From Coccinella septempunctata (lineage: Eukaryota; Arthropoda; Insecta; Coleoptera; Coccinellidae), in the NCBI RefSeq assembly GCF_907165205.1, contig NC_058198.1, forward strand, positions 16,283,001-16,347,000: a DNA stretch of 64,000 bases, given 5' to 3'. Below the pieces are notes generated by a model. The model saw only the letters and a program-made list of their open reading frames with translations. It did not search any database and had not been told where the DNA came from. Positions 32,627 through 42,764 of this stretch are shown here, in pieces. Position numbers and translations under genes: made by a program. Each line of letters begins with the position of its first letter. Position 1 is the first letter of the stretch.

Positions 32627-33704
32627 TGTGACGAACCAGATTTTGCTCCGCCACAAAAATAAATTTTTCAACCGATACTTGCATAATAATGCCTGATAAC
32701 CGAAATATTTTTGAAGAAAACCGTAATACTGTCATAGGGGTTGTACCGATAACAATAGTTGTGTGTTAGATTGAAAGGAGCCTTACCGATAATTGTTAGT
32801 TCATAGTTTTCCACCGGTCAGTCCATGTTAGTAGGAAAGACCGTATCTCTTATGTTTTCAGAATTCATTTATTTTAATAATTCTTTCCGTTCTTCCATTT
32901 TTTGTATGCTCTGAAAAAGTTCTCATAACTTTTTCTACTTTCCTTCTCATCCGTTGCCTCTGTCTTTTTCTGGGCCAATTGAATAACCGTATCATTTTTG
33001 CTTTATCCAATGGATTGGTGAGTTTCCCATAGGGGGGAGAGTTTTTCCGAGTAGAGAGGGGATATTTCTTCGCGGCCCTGGAAGGTGAAGAGAAAAAAAA
33101 GAGAGAATCGTTGTTGAGAGGTGAACGAGTGGAGTGTGTGAAAAGTTAGTAAAACCGTACTTACGAACCAAAGGAAAATCTAAGAAGTGATTGTTGAAAT
33201 TATTACCGCTTCATTGCACCTTTATGGAATAATATTCTCTCTAGACTTTTGCTTGGCTGAAAATCCGAATTAACCGTAGATTGACCATTTCCTGCCGTAT
33301 ATAGCTTTCCGTTACCGTAGGGTGACATTTGGGTCCCTGGAGGACGTTGGGCCCCCCTGATTTTTCCGATTCCTGAATATTTGACCGTTTCATCCCGATT
33401 TCCAACCGTTTGAAATATAGTTATAGGTTAGATTCGCCGAGCATAGAGTTGGGATTTCATAACCGTCAAATACCCTCACCGCCGGACTATGTGGCCGCTG
33501 TTTGACAGCCAGTCAGCTTGAGGTAACCGAGAGAGAGAGAGAGACCGAAGGACACCGGATCATAGACAAACCACCGAGACAGAGATAGAGGGCGTACCCC
33601 GGTGAACTGGTGTTTTCAAATTTCGACCTGACTGAATTCCGTTGATTATTTTTAAAACCGTTCGTACTTTTCATTCAATTGTGTCTTGCCTTAGTTGAAA
33701 TATT

Positions 33705-34200
33705 TTTCCGAAACCGTGCATGTTTCTTTGCACTCAGTTTAATTGAAACTTGACTTACTTCCGTATATTTTTCCGAAACCGTTCTTTGCACTTAGTTTAA
33801 TTGAAACTTGACTTACTTCCGTATATTTTTCCGAAACTGTGCATGTTTCTTTGCACTCAGTTTAATTGAAACTTGACTTACTTCCGTATATTTTTCCGAA
33901 ACCGTTCTTTGCACTTAGTTTAATTGAAACTTGACTTACTTCCGTATATTTTTCCGAAACCGTTCTCTGCACTTAGTTTAATTGAAACTTGACTTACTTC
34001 CGTATATTTTTCCGAAACCGTGCATGTTTCTTTGCACTCAGTTTAATTGAAACTTGACTTACTTCCGTATATTTTTCCGAAACCGTTCTTTGCAGTTAGT
34101 TCAACTGAAACTTGACTTACTTCCGTATATTTTTTCCGAAACTGTGCATGTTTCTTTGCACTTAGTTTAGTTGAGACTTGACTTACTTCCGTATATTTCC
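33705..34200 (+). repeat. Minisatellite in the 5' LTR (about 57 and 65-bp units)
   Basis: About seven tandem units of the same repeat as at 3832-4205. Some units read CCGTTCTTTGCAC rather than CCGTGCATGTTTCTTTGCAC and are therefore about 8 bases shorter and have lost one arm of the GTGCA/TGCAC inverted repeat. Unit number differs between LTR copies. Confidence 0.8.
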
Positions 34201-34417
34201 GAAACCGTCCATTTTCCTGATGTGAAATTTTGCCAGCCGTCCTGCGCCGACCAGACACAGCCGTTGACGTCCACGATTTAGTGTACCTGTCTATTTTCTT
34301 TTGTGTACAGTTTATTTTAATAGAAATAAATAGTTGAACATTTATTTTTGTTGCCAATTATTTTGCCAGTGAGAGTCTATTTATCAAATCAGTTTCATCT
34401 AAGAGTTTAGTTAGAAG

Positions 34418-34425
34418 AGGTAAGT
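34418..34425 (+). promoter_or_regulatory. Consensus 5' splice donor (AG|GTAAGT) in the LTR
   Basis: AGGTAAGT at 34418-34425 exactly fits the donor consensus and sits in the LTR, downstream of an AATAAA and upstream of the primer-binding site. Together with the acceptor at 39734-39740 it could form a subgenomic ORF3 mRNA, as happens for env in insect gypsy elements. Splicing itself is not shown by the sequence. Confidence 0.5.
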
Positions 34426-34520
34426 ACTCTTTCTGATGCCTAAAGACCGTTGAAAAGCAGACACTTAGAAGACGCTACCGCCCTAGTCTTCATCGATACC
34501 CTTCTCCACTCTATCACATC

Positions 34521-34538
34521 TGGCGCCCGAGCAGGGAC
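34521..34538 (+). promoter_or_regulatory. Primer-binding site (minus-strand primer)
   Basis: TGGCGCCCGAGCAGGGAC lies two bases after the 5' LTR. It begins with TGG, as expected for pairing with a tRNA 3' CCA end, and closely resembles the lysine-tRNA site used by many retroelements. Exact tRNA not checked. Confidence 0.85.
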
Positions 34539-34691
34539 TTCTGCTGTTCTTTGAGTAGTTCCTGTTACCGTAACCGTACCGTTTTCTCTAAATACTCTTC
34601 ACTGGCAAATTGGTAACCGTTCTTTGTTTCTGGCATATATCCGTATAGTACATATTGTAAATCTTTATTCTGAGTTTCTGGTACCGTGAAA

Positions 34692-36455
34692 ATGGATGTC
34701 AACCGACTGAAAAGTGACGAACTTACGTGGGAGTTAGAGGCAAGAGGCTGCACCGTGGGACATACCGTTCAGGAGAAAAGAGCTCAACTGAGAAGGGCCA
34801 TCCATTCCGACATACCGTTCATTCCAAGAGATGAAAATGACCAGGCACAGGAAATTGGGGTTTGGGGTGCCAAGTTGTTCGACTTGATAGGAGAGATATG
34901 TGAGTTCGATTTTAATAATAGAGACAATGAGTTGCAGCGCATTAGGAGCCGGCTACTGCACGTTCAAGGCCGACTGAGAAGTCTATCTCCGGAAGCTGTC
35001 AGTCTGCTTCACAAGAAAACCGAGCTGGAGCACTCTCTGAAGATGGCTATGAGATTGCTGGAGAATACTCACTGGTTAGGTGGTATTCCAGAGAACCTGT
35101 CAGCCGGCACACCGTCGCTGATTGACCAGGAATTACCGGACTGCGCATCTAGACTTGGTCCAGGTCTGATTCCGTGCTCAACCACCGTTGGAGAAGCAGA
35201 CTTGTTGAAATTGGGAGAAGATTGTGATATATCCCGACCGACCACTCATGATGACCGGCTGCAGCAGAACCGACAAGAAGTTTGCAGATTATTAACCGAA
35301 CAAACTGAACGTACTTTTTTGCAGAAACAACCTTCATACCACCGACCGCCCGCCGACATCCTCCCATTTACCGTTGAACAAGCACTGCCAACCGACCGAA
35401 CCAGTGAGGAAAACAGACCGCTAATAACATCCCCTGAGTCAAGGCGATTAACGAGGGAGTTTGCCGAATCAACCAGGAGAGTTTCATTTGCCTCATCTCC
35501 TACCGATACCGCTGGGATGAGAGAAGTAAGAAGCGAAGGACCGACGACCAAGGAAGCCGAACTGACGACCGAATACCCGCCGATGAAACCGCCGAAAACC
35601 ACCGACCATTCCATCGTTCCTACCGTTCCTGTGTGGAAATGGAACCTGACGTTCGATGGATCAACCAGTGTGACCTCATTCCTGGAGGAGGCTGAGTATC
35701 TTGCCGAGGCTAGAAAGGTGAGCCACGAACAGTTATTCGAGTCAATATACGAGCTGTTACGTAGGGATGCAAGAGACTGGTACATTCCCCGGAGAGGCAC
35801 CTTCACCGACTGGACCGATTTCAAAGAACAACTCCGAGAGGCCTTTCTTCCTCCCGACTACGAGGACATCCTTTTGGAAGAAATCAAGAAACGCACTCAA
35901 GGAACCGATGAACGACTCTTGTTGTATGTAACTCGAATGCAAAACCTGTTTCAGAAGCTGACCGTAAAGCGACCGACCGAGGAAGAACAGGTGAATATCA
36001 CCCGACGACGTTTACTGCCAGAACTGCAAACCGCCCTGGCCTTCCAACCGACTTCAACCATAGAAGAACTGCTCCGAAAAGGAAAAGTTTTTGAATTGGT
36101 CAAATGGCAAACCGCTAACTATGCTTCGCCACCGATCCAAAAGAGTCTCATCAACGAACCGCATCTTACCTTCCGAAATTCCCCACCGAACGTCAAACCG
36201 ATCGGAATGCACCTGAACACTCCGAACCGCACCGCACCGTCTGAAAAACCGAAAGTAGCTCAGAGCTCTGCAATACCCCAGCGACAAGATGAACCGAAAA
36301 AGTCGAACCGACCGTCAACCGAACCCCAGTGCTGGAGATGTGGTGGCAAGGGTCATCTCCGAGCACAATGCACCTCGAAACCGCTGCTGTTCTGCTCTCG
36401 ATGTGGTAAGAGGGGTGTCATGTCTAGGGATTGTAAGTGTCCGTTAAACTACTAA
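34692..36455 (+). CDS. gag: Gag of the LTR retrotransposon
   Basis: 587 codons from the ATG at 34692. Gag forms the virus-like particle and binds the genomic RNA. The N-terminus has a short helix-rich SAP-like region (LKSDELTWELEARG). The capsid part, around residues 315-420, carries the Retrotrans_gag features (FDGSTSVTSFLEEAE, then ARDWY near 356-360). The nucleocapsid has a CX2CX4HX4C knuckle at 547-560 and a second at 568-581 in which Val 576 replaces the His. ORF3 repeats this pair with the same 21-residue spacing. Pol follows in the -1 frame, with an overlap at 36437-36455. Pro is mostly encoded by CCG. Intact. Confidence 0.88.
   Translation: MDVNRLKSDELTWELEARGCTVGHTVQEKRAQLRRAIHSDIPFIPRDENDQAQEIGVWGAKLFDLIGEICEFDFNNRDNELQRIRSRLLHVQGRLRSLSPEAVSLLHKKTELEHSLKMAMRLLENTHWLGGIPENLSAGTPSLIDQELPDCASRLGPGLIPCSTTVGEADLLKLGEDCDISRPTTHDDRLQQNRQEVCRLLTEQTERTFLQKQPSYHRPPADILPFTVEQALPTDRTSEENRPLITSPESRRLTREFAESTRRVSFASSPTDTAGMREVRSEGPTTKEAELTTEYPPMKPPKTTDHSIVPTVPVWKWNLTFDGSTSVTSFLEEAEYLAEARKVSHEQLFESIYELLRRDARDWYIPRRGTFTDWTDFKEQLREAFLPPDYEDILLEEIKKRTQGTDERLLLYVTRMQNLFQKLTVKRPTEEEQVNITRRRLLPELQTALAFQPTSTIEELLRKGKVFELVKWQTANYASPPIQKSLINEPHLTFRNSPPNVKPIGMHLNTPNRTAPSEKPKVAQSSAIPQRQDEPKKSNRPSTEPQCWRCGGKGHLRAQCTSKPLLFCSRCGKRGVMSRDCKCPLNY
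36443..36449 (+). promoter_or_regulatory. Putative -1 frameshift slip site GTTAAAC
   Basis: G-TTA-AAC in the Gag frame lies inside the 19-base window that is open in both frames, one codon before the Gag stop (36453-36455). GTTAAAC is an established X-XXY-YYZ-type slip site, for example in arteriviruses. Slipping back one base places the ribosome in the pol frame found from 36437. Confidence 0.65.
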
Positions 36456-38938
36456 GGAACTGTCCGAAACCGGGGATACGTCAGTTCCAAGCAACCCCAT
36501 CCTCGGTCCATGAGAGAGAAAAACCTACCGATTACCGTCCGATAATTAATGTTTTTGTAGGAGACAAGGAGTTCCCAGCACTGTTGGACACCGAAGCCAC
36601 CAGGTCCTTTATCAGCAGTGAAGTGGCCGCCTACTGCAGGGTAGTGGGTATACAACCGGATTATGTTAGGGACGTTACCACCACCGTCGCTAACGGAAGT
36701 TCAATACCGATTAAAGAAATATATACCTCACCGGTCCGAATTGGGTCTGAAATTATGGAAGCTAAATTGTTGTTAGTTTCAGATTTACCGATCAATGTTG
36801 TACTGGGAATGGATATACTGAGGACACACAACTTCTCAATCAATCTCCAAACCGCCGAATGTTTCCTGAATGGAAGGTCCATCCAAGCCCGGCTCAGCGA
36901 GCCAGAGAACCGAGGACAACTACATGCGATAGGACCGCTTTTGTCGAATCTGAGTGGAGAAGAGAAAGTCAGGCTGGAGGAGTTTCTACAGACCGAATTG
37001 AAGGCGTTCGAAAATCTCCGAGGAACAACTCCACTGATAAAACACCGAATTAAACTCAAACCAGGCACCGAACCGATCAAGCAACGTTACCGTCCCCAAA
37101 ATCCGAAGATGCAGGAGATAATAAACAATGAGGTCGACCGAATGCTGGCCAAAGGCATTATAGAACCGTCTTCATCCCCGTGGAGTTCACCGATAGTAAT
37201 TGTCAAGAAAAAGGATGGTAAACCCCGATTTTGTATAGATTTCCGAATGGTCAACAATGTCTCCGTTAAAGATGCCTATCCGTTGCCTTATATTTCAGGA
37301 ATTTTAGACAAGTTCAGAAAAGCCAAGTATATATCCACTATTGATTTGAAACAGGGTTATTGGCAGGTACCGTTAGCCCCCGAGAGTCGACCGATCACCG
37401 CATTTACCGTCCCTGGCCGTGGGCTGTTCCAGTTCAAAGTAATGGCTTTTGGTCTGCATTCCGCACCGGCATCCTTTCAACGTCTTTTAGACCGAGTTAT
37501 TGGCCCTGAGATGGAACCGGATACATTTGCGTACTTGGATGACATAGTAGTTCTTGGAGAGACATTGGACGAACATCTTGACAACCTAAGGAAAGTTTTC
37601 CACCGCCTCAGGGAGGCCAACCTGCAATTAAATCCGGAAAAATGTGAGTTTGTAAGAAAATCATTGAAATATCTGGGACATGTAGTAACCGAGGACGGCA
37701 TTTGTACCGATCCTGATAAGATTTCAGCCATAAATGAGATGCCTGCACCGAAATCCGTACGAGAATTGAGAAGTTTCCTTGGTGTTGCTTCATGGTACCG
37801 AAGATTCATCGAAGACTTCTCCAAAGTTGTGACTCCGTTGACCGCATTACTCAAGAAGAAGCAAACCTGGAAATGGGAGACCGCCCAACAGACCGCTTTT
37901 GAGACCCTGAAACAGAAATTGACCCACTCACCGGTATTGGCCTGTCCGGACTTTTCAAAACCGTTCGTCCTTCAAACCGATGCATCCGATGCAGGACTGG
38001 GAGCTGCCTTGACACAGACCGTTGATGGACAGGAAAAAGTAATCGCTTATGCTAGCAGGACCTTGTCAGGTCCAGAGAAAAATTACTCTGTTACAGAAAA
38101 GGAATGTCTGGCAATAGTTTGGAGCATAGACAAGCTGCGTCCGTATCTAGAAGGCTACCGTTTTACCGTTATAACCGACCACATGAGCTTGCGATGGCTG
38201 CAATCTATCAAGTCTCCCACCGGAAGAATTGCGAGATGGAGCATATTTCTACAGCAATACGACTTCGAGATAAAGTACCGGAAAGGAGCCCTCAACCGTG
38301 TAGCAGACAGTCTATCCAGAAATCCGTTACCGACCACCGAGACTATATGTCTGACCGAGGAGACTGTAAGTTGTAAATGGTACCGAAAGAGATTGGCTGA
38401 GGTAAGAGCGAATCCCGCAGCGTTTCCCGATTACAGTATTGTGTCCGGAAAATTATACCGCCATTTTTGGGATGCTGATGATTTTACCGAGCCTGAATTC
38501 GGCAGTCCTTGGAAGCTATGCGTTCCAAAGGACGACCGAATAGATATTTTACAGGAAAACCACGACCGACCGACCGCTGGACACCTGGGGATAGCGAAAA
38601 CCATAACCCGTATAGCCCGAAATTACTATTGGCCAGGAATGTTCAAGGAAATAGCCCGATATGTCCGTAAATGTGGTACGTGTCAGAGGTACAAAGTTCC
38701 GCAACAGAAGCCCCCTGGAAAAATGCATCCGTATGTGGTAAGAGAACCTTGGGATACCGTTAGCACCGATATTGTGGGACCGCTTCCTCGTTCGAGGAAG
38801 GGAAATTGTTATTTAGTTGTGATGCAGGACCGATTTTCGAAATGGGTGGAGGCCAGGCCCCTTAGAAGAGCAACCGCAAAGGGTGTGTACCAGGCTTTAT
38901 ATGAGGATGTAATCCTGAAGTTTGCCCGAAAACCGTGA
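36450..38938 (+). pseudogene. pol: Pol: protease, reverse transcriptase, RNase H, integrase N-terminal part (damaged)
   Basis: Open in the -1 frame relative to gag, so made as Gag-Pol by frameshifting. Protease: the expected Asp-Thr-Gly reads Asp-Thr-Glu at 36587-36595 (a single G to A change explains it), which should abolish activity. RT: IDFRMVNNVS, FGLHSAPASFQRL and YLDDIVVLG (about 37532). RNase H: TDASDAGLGAAL (about 37978) and TDHMSLRWL. Integrase: HHCC finger (HLGIAK, then CGTC, about 38580-38690) and the first catalytic Asp (STDIVGPLP, about 38770). The frame stops at 38936-38938, just before the second catalytic Asp; the rest is at 38935-39648. Confidence 0.88.
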
Positions 38939-39648
38939 TCAGTGATAATGGTTCACAATATGATAGTCGATTGTTCAAGGGAAGTCTGCGAGACCTTGGG
39001 ATCCGACACCGTTTAGCACCAGTTTATTCTCCCCAATGTAACCCCGTAGAAAGAGTCAACCGTACCCTCAAAACAATGATAGCCCAGTTCTGTGAAAAGG
39101 ATCAGCGTACCTGGGATGAGCATCTGAAGGAATTGACATTCGCAATAAACTCTGCAAGGCAGGAGTCGACCGGATACACCCCAGCATTCCTGAATTTTGG
39201 CAGGGAGATGCGTTCACCGAACGCCAAGTATCTAACCGAGATGGCCAACCGGGATGAAAAGGAACACACCGAACCAGACACCGAATCAGATACCGAACCG
39301 CAAGTTGCTTTGCATGCAAACAAATTAAACCGTTTCACCGAAACTTATGAGTTTGTCAGATCTAGATTGGCACGAGCTTTCTCCCAGCAGAGCCACTACT
39401 ACAATCTACGTCGGAGGGACTGGCGATGTCGAGTAGGAGACCAAGTATACCGAAGGGAACATCCCTTGTCTTCCGCAGTGGAGGGAATTGCAGCCAAATT
39501 GGCTCCGAAATACTCCGGACCGTATACCGTTATAAAGGTAGTATCTCCTGTGGTATATGACATCAAGGATGGCAGTGGTAAGATTCTCCGACACATTCAC
39601 ATCAAGGATCTGAAGTCCTCCCTTGGAGAGGTACCGTCTGAAATGTAA
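38935..39648 (+). pseudogene. Integrase C-terminal part, out of frame with pol
   Basis: It continues the integrase core: ISDNGSQYDS carries the second catalytic Asp and NPVERVNRTLK the Glu of the DDE triad. It is followed by a C-terminal region with a GPYTVIKVV beta-type module and a final IHIKDLKSS. A frameshift lies within about 38915-38936 (TTTGCCCGAAAACC), so the three catalytic residues are split over two frames. It is most simply a mutation in this copy; programmed shifting inside a catalytic core would be unusual. Confidence 0.85.
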
Positions 39649-39720
39649 AAAACCGTTACTAACAAAAAAAAAAACCGATTGACCTAACAGGGTACCGATG
39701 AACCGTTATTTTCTGTTTGA

Positions 39721-39741
39721 TTAACGTATGAAATTTTCAGG
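39721..39741 (+). promoter_or_regulatory. Splice-acceptor-like sequence in front of ORF3
   Basis: TTAAC (branch-point-like), then TTTTCAG|G ends one base before the ORF3 ATG at 39742. It is conserved at 3-11. Joined to the LTR donor at 34420 it would remove gag and pol and leave ORF3 as the first ORF. Confidence 0.5.
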
Positions 39742-40359
39742 ATGAAACGTTACTCGATGGGCCGACCGTTAACATTTAGGGAACCGACCCCACCGTCCGG
39801 ACCGCCTTCTCCAGCAAGTAATGGGTCGACGCTCAGCCTGTCGGCAGACTGGGAGGTGCCGCCGGAAAGGAAAAGAGACGCCGGGACCAGCACAGAACCG
39901 CCAGCCACCAGGACCGTGGGTACCGATGGATATCACGTCTACCTGGGGTTGGGCCCCCGAAGCTGTTGGCGGTGTGGCAACGAAGGCCACCGACGAGAAC
40001 ACTGCAGAGGGGAGCGGGTGAAATTTTGTTCTAGGTGTGGCTGCGTGGGTGTCCTATCACGGGATTGCTGTGCCCGAACCACCGACCGTGACCGCAGACC
40101 TCCCTTAACCACCGTCAGCCAGCGAGGAACCCCAAGCCGGAGCGGATCCTCAGGAAGCAGGGCAGAGGCCGTACTCCCGGATCTCCGGTTGAGGCCCGCC
40201 ACACCGACGCCTGCACCGACGCCGGCACCGACGCCTGTACCGACGCCTGTACCGACGCCTGAACCGACGCCTGCACCGACGCACATACCGGTACCGTCCA
40301 AACCGTCGCCGCCCACACCGTTGCCGACCCCACCGAAAAAGAAGGTGAAAGTAGATTAA
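39742..40359 (+). CDS. ORF3: zinc-knuckle/Thr-Pro-repeat accessory protein of the LTR element
   Basis: 205 codons, intact although pol is broken. It starts at the ATG one base after the acceptor-like AG. Knuckle 1: C75, C78, H83, C88; knuckle 2: C96, C99, V104, C109. Both, including the Val for His change and the 21-residue spacing, correspond to the Gag nucleocapsid pair, so ORF3 probably took this module from gag. Residues about 153-180 are Thr-Pro repeats (TPAP/TPVP/TPEP), one unit shorter than in the copy at 12-638. The C-terminus PPKKKVKVD resembles a classical nuclear localisation signal. It stands where errantiviruses have env but shows no membrane segment. Possible roles: RNA chaperone or nuclear import factor. 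This is inference. Confidence 0.75.
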   Translation: MKRYSMGRPLTFREPTPPSGPPSPASNGSTLSLSADWEVPPERKRDAGTSTEPPATRTVGTDGYHVYLGLGPRSCWRCGNEGHRREHCRGERVKFCSRCGCVGVLSRDCCARTTDRDRRPPLTTVSQRGTPSRSGSSGSRAEAVLPDLRLRPATPTPAPTPAPTPVPTPVPTPEPTPAPTHIPVPSKPSPPTPLPTPPKKKVKVD

Positions 40360-40635
40360 TACCGTTAAATTATTACCGAAAAAAAAAAAAAAACAAAAAG
40401 CACCGTTGCAACCGTTAATACCGTTGAATTGAATATTTCCGTTGAATAAATACCGTTCCGAAAAATATCTTTTATTTCACCAACCGAAATGGTGGATGCG
40501 CTAACCGTTTCCACCATCAAAGTACCGCTAACTAGGTCACAATACCAGAAAATAGTTCCGAGTTCAATAACCCCGCAACTTTGGTTTGTTCACAGGCTAC
40601 TACCGCAAATTACACCGAAAACCCAGGAGGGTTGG

Positions 40636-40666
40636 AAGAAAAATAAAACTCCGTTTTATTTTTCTT
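40636..40666 (+). other. Perfect 14-bp hairpin before the polypurine tract (complete element)
   Basis: Same sequence and position as at 898-928 and 2692-2722: 14-base arms around TCC, eight bases before the purine-rich tract. All three copies are unchanged. Confidence 0.75.
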
Positions 40667-40674
40667 GCACACGG

Positions 40675-40684
40675 CAGAGGGGGG
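40675..40684 (+). promoter_or_regulatory. Polypurine tract of the complete element
   Basis: CAGAGGGGGG directly before the 3' LTR start (TGTGACG at 40685). Confidence 0.82.
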
Positions 40685-42764
40685 TGTGACGAACCAGATT
40701 TTGCTCCGCCACAAAAATAAATTTTTCAACCGATACTTGCATAATAATGCCTGATAACCGAAATATTTTTGAAGAAAACCGTAATACTGTCATAGGGGTT
40801 GTACCGATAACAATAGTTGTGTGTTAGATTGAAAGGAGCCTTACCGATAATTGTTAGTTCATAGTTTTCCACCGGTCAGTCCATGTTAGTAGGAAAGACC
40901 GTATCTCTTATGTTTTCAGAATTCATTTATTTTAATAATTCTTTCCGTTCTACCATTTTTTGTTTGCTCTGAAAAAGTTCTCATAACTTTTTCTACTTTC
41001 CTTCTCATCCGTTGCCTCTGTCTTTTTCTGGGCCAATTGAATAACCGTATCATTTTTGCTTTATCCAATGGATTGGTGAGTTTCCCATAGGGGGGAGAGT
41101 TTTTCCGAGTAGAGAGGGGATATTTCTTCGCGGCCCTGGAAGGTGAAGAGAAAAAAAAGAGAGAATCGTTGTTGAGAGGTGAACGAGTGGAGTGTGTGAA
41201 AAGTTAGTAAAACCGTACTTACGAACCAAAGGAAAATCTAAGGCAAGTGATTGTTGAAATTATTACCGCTTCATTGCACCTTTATGGAATAATATTCTCT
41301 CTAGACTTTTGCTTGGCTGAAAATCCGAATTAACCGTAGATTGACCATTTCCTGCCGTATATAGCTTTCCGTTACCGTAGGGTGACATTTGGGTCCCTGG
41401 AGGACGTTGGGCCCCCCTGATTTTTCCGATTCCTGAATATTTGACCGTTTCATCCCGATTTCCAACCGTTTGAAATATAGTTATAGGTTAGATTCGCCGA
41501 GCATAGAGTTGGGATTTCATAACCGTCAAATACCCTCACCGCCGGACTCTGTGGCCGCTGTTTGACAGCCAGCCAGCTTGAGGTAACCGAGAGAGAGAGA
41601 GAGAGACCGAAGGACACCGGATCATAGACAAACCACCGAGACAGAGATAGAGGGCGTACCCCGGTGAACTGGTGTTTTCAAATTTCGACCTGACTGAATT
41701 CCGTTGATTATTCTTAAAACCGTTCGTACTTTTCATCCAATTGTGTCTTGCCTTAGTTGAAATATTTTTCCGAAACCGTGCATGTTTCTTTGCACTCAGT
41801 TTAATTGAAACTTGACTTACTTCCGTATATTTTTCCGAAACCGTTCTTTGCACTTAGTTTAATTGAAACTTGACTTACTTCCGTATATTTTTCCGAAACT
41901 GTGCATGTTTCTTTGCACTCAGTTTAATTGAAACTTGACTTACTTCCGTATATTTTTCCGAAACCGTTCTTTGCACTTAGTTTAATTGAAACTTGACTTA
42001 CTTCCGTATATTTTTCCGAAACCGTTCTCTGCACTTAGTTTAATTGAAACTTGACTTACTTCCGTATATTTTTCCGAAACCGTGCATGTTTCTTTGCACT
42101 CAGTTTAATTGAAACTTGACTTACTTCCGTATATTTTTCCGAAACCGTTCTTTGCACTTAGTTTGATTGAAACTTGACTTACTTCCGTATATTTTTCCGA
42201 AACCGTGCATGTTTCTTTGCACTCAGTTTAATTGAAACTTGACTTACTTCCGTATATTTTTTCCGAAACTGTGCATGTTTCTTTGCACTTAGTTTAGTTG
42301 AGACTTGACTTACTTCCGTATATTTCCGAAACCGTCCATTTTCCTGAAGTGAAATTTTGCCAGCCGTCCTGCGCCGACCAGACACAGCCGTTGACGTCCA
42401 CGATTTAGTGTACCTGTCTATTTTCTTTTGTGTACAGTTTATTTTAATAGAAGTAAATAGTTGAACATTTATTTTTGTTGCCAATTATTTTGCCAGTGAG
42501 AGTCTATTTATCATATCAGTTTCATCTAAGAGTTTAGTTAGAAGAGGTAAGTACTCTTTCTGACGCCTAAAGACCGTTGAAAAGCAGACACTTAGAAGAC
42601 GCTACCGCCCTAGTCTTCATCGATACCCTTCTCCACTGATACTCAAGTCTACCTGGGCTCTCCAACTCTTTGGGGATTCTGTGAGAGACGTGGGGTTTGA
42701 CTGATTGCCCCACTGGCGCCCGAGCAACCGTAAGGAGCTGCCAGAGTACGAAAAGTCTATCACA
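40685..42764 (+). repeat. 3' LTR (2080 bp)
   Basis: It starts TGTGACG, ends TCTATCACA, and is followed by GGAG. It has more minisatellite units than the 5' LTR and keeps the 119-bp segment (42638-42756) that the 5' LTR lacks. That segment contains TGATTGCCCCAC followed by TGGCGCCCGAGCA (42714-42726), which looks like an older LTR end plus primer-binding site now enclosed in the LTR. Confidence 0.9.

Larger units (their letters stand above)
32627..34518 (+). repeat. 5' LTR (1892 bp)
   Basis: It begins TGTGACG and ends TATCACA (TGTGA/TCACA inverted termini). It holds a (GA)n tract near 33527, the minisatellite, AATAAA near 34324 and a consensus splice donor at 34418-34425. Compared with the 3' LTR it lacks 119 bp next to its end (42638-42756 in the 3' LTR) and has one or two minisatellite units fewer. 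Other differences are single bases. Confidence 0.9.
32627..42764 (+). mobile_element. Nearly complete Ty3/gypsy-type LTR retrotransposon, 10.1 kb
   Basis: Two LTRs (1892 and 2080 bp), primer-binding site, gag, pol, a third ORF, hairpin and polypurine tract, inserted in Dong-A copy 3 with GGAG on both sides (32623-32626 and 42765-42768) as the likely 4-bp target duplication. The Pol order, protease-RT-RNase H-integrase, is that of Ty3/gypsy. No envelope-like gene is seen. The protease triad and the integrase frame are damaged, so this copy is probably not autonomous, although the LTRs differ by few substitutions and the insertion looks recent. Confidence 0.92.

Noticed and set aside
38915..38940. 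Programmed frameshift inside integrase
   Set aside because: No slip heptamer in correct phase is evident, and splitting the catalytic core would serve no known purpose; a mutation is simpler.
41536..42484. Minus-strand frames with repeated KYTEVSQVS-type residues
   Set aside because: They arise from the 65-bp minisatellite, whose length varies and which differs between LTRs; no start context or conservation supports a protein.
32627..42764. Envelope gene making the LTR element an insect retrovirus
   Set aside because: The only ORF after integrase has zinc knuckles and Pro repeats, and no signal peptide, furin-like site or membrane segment.
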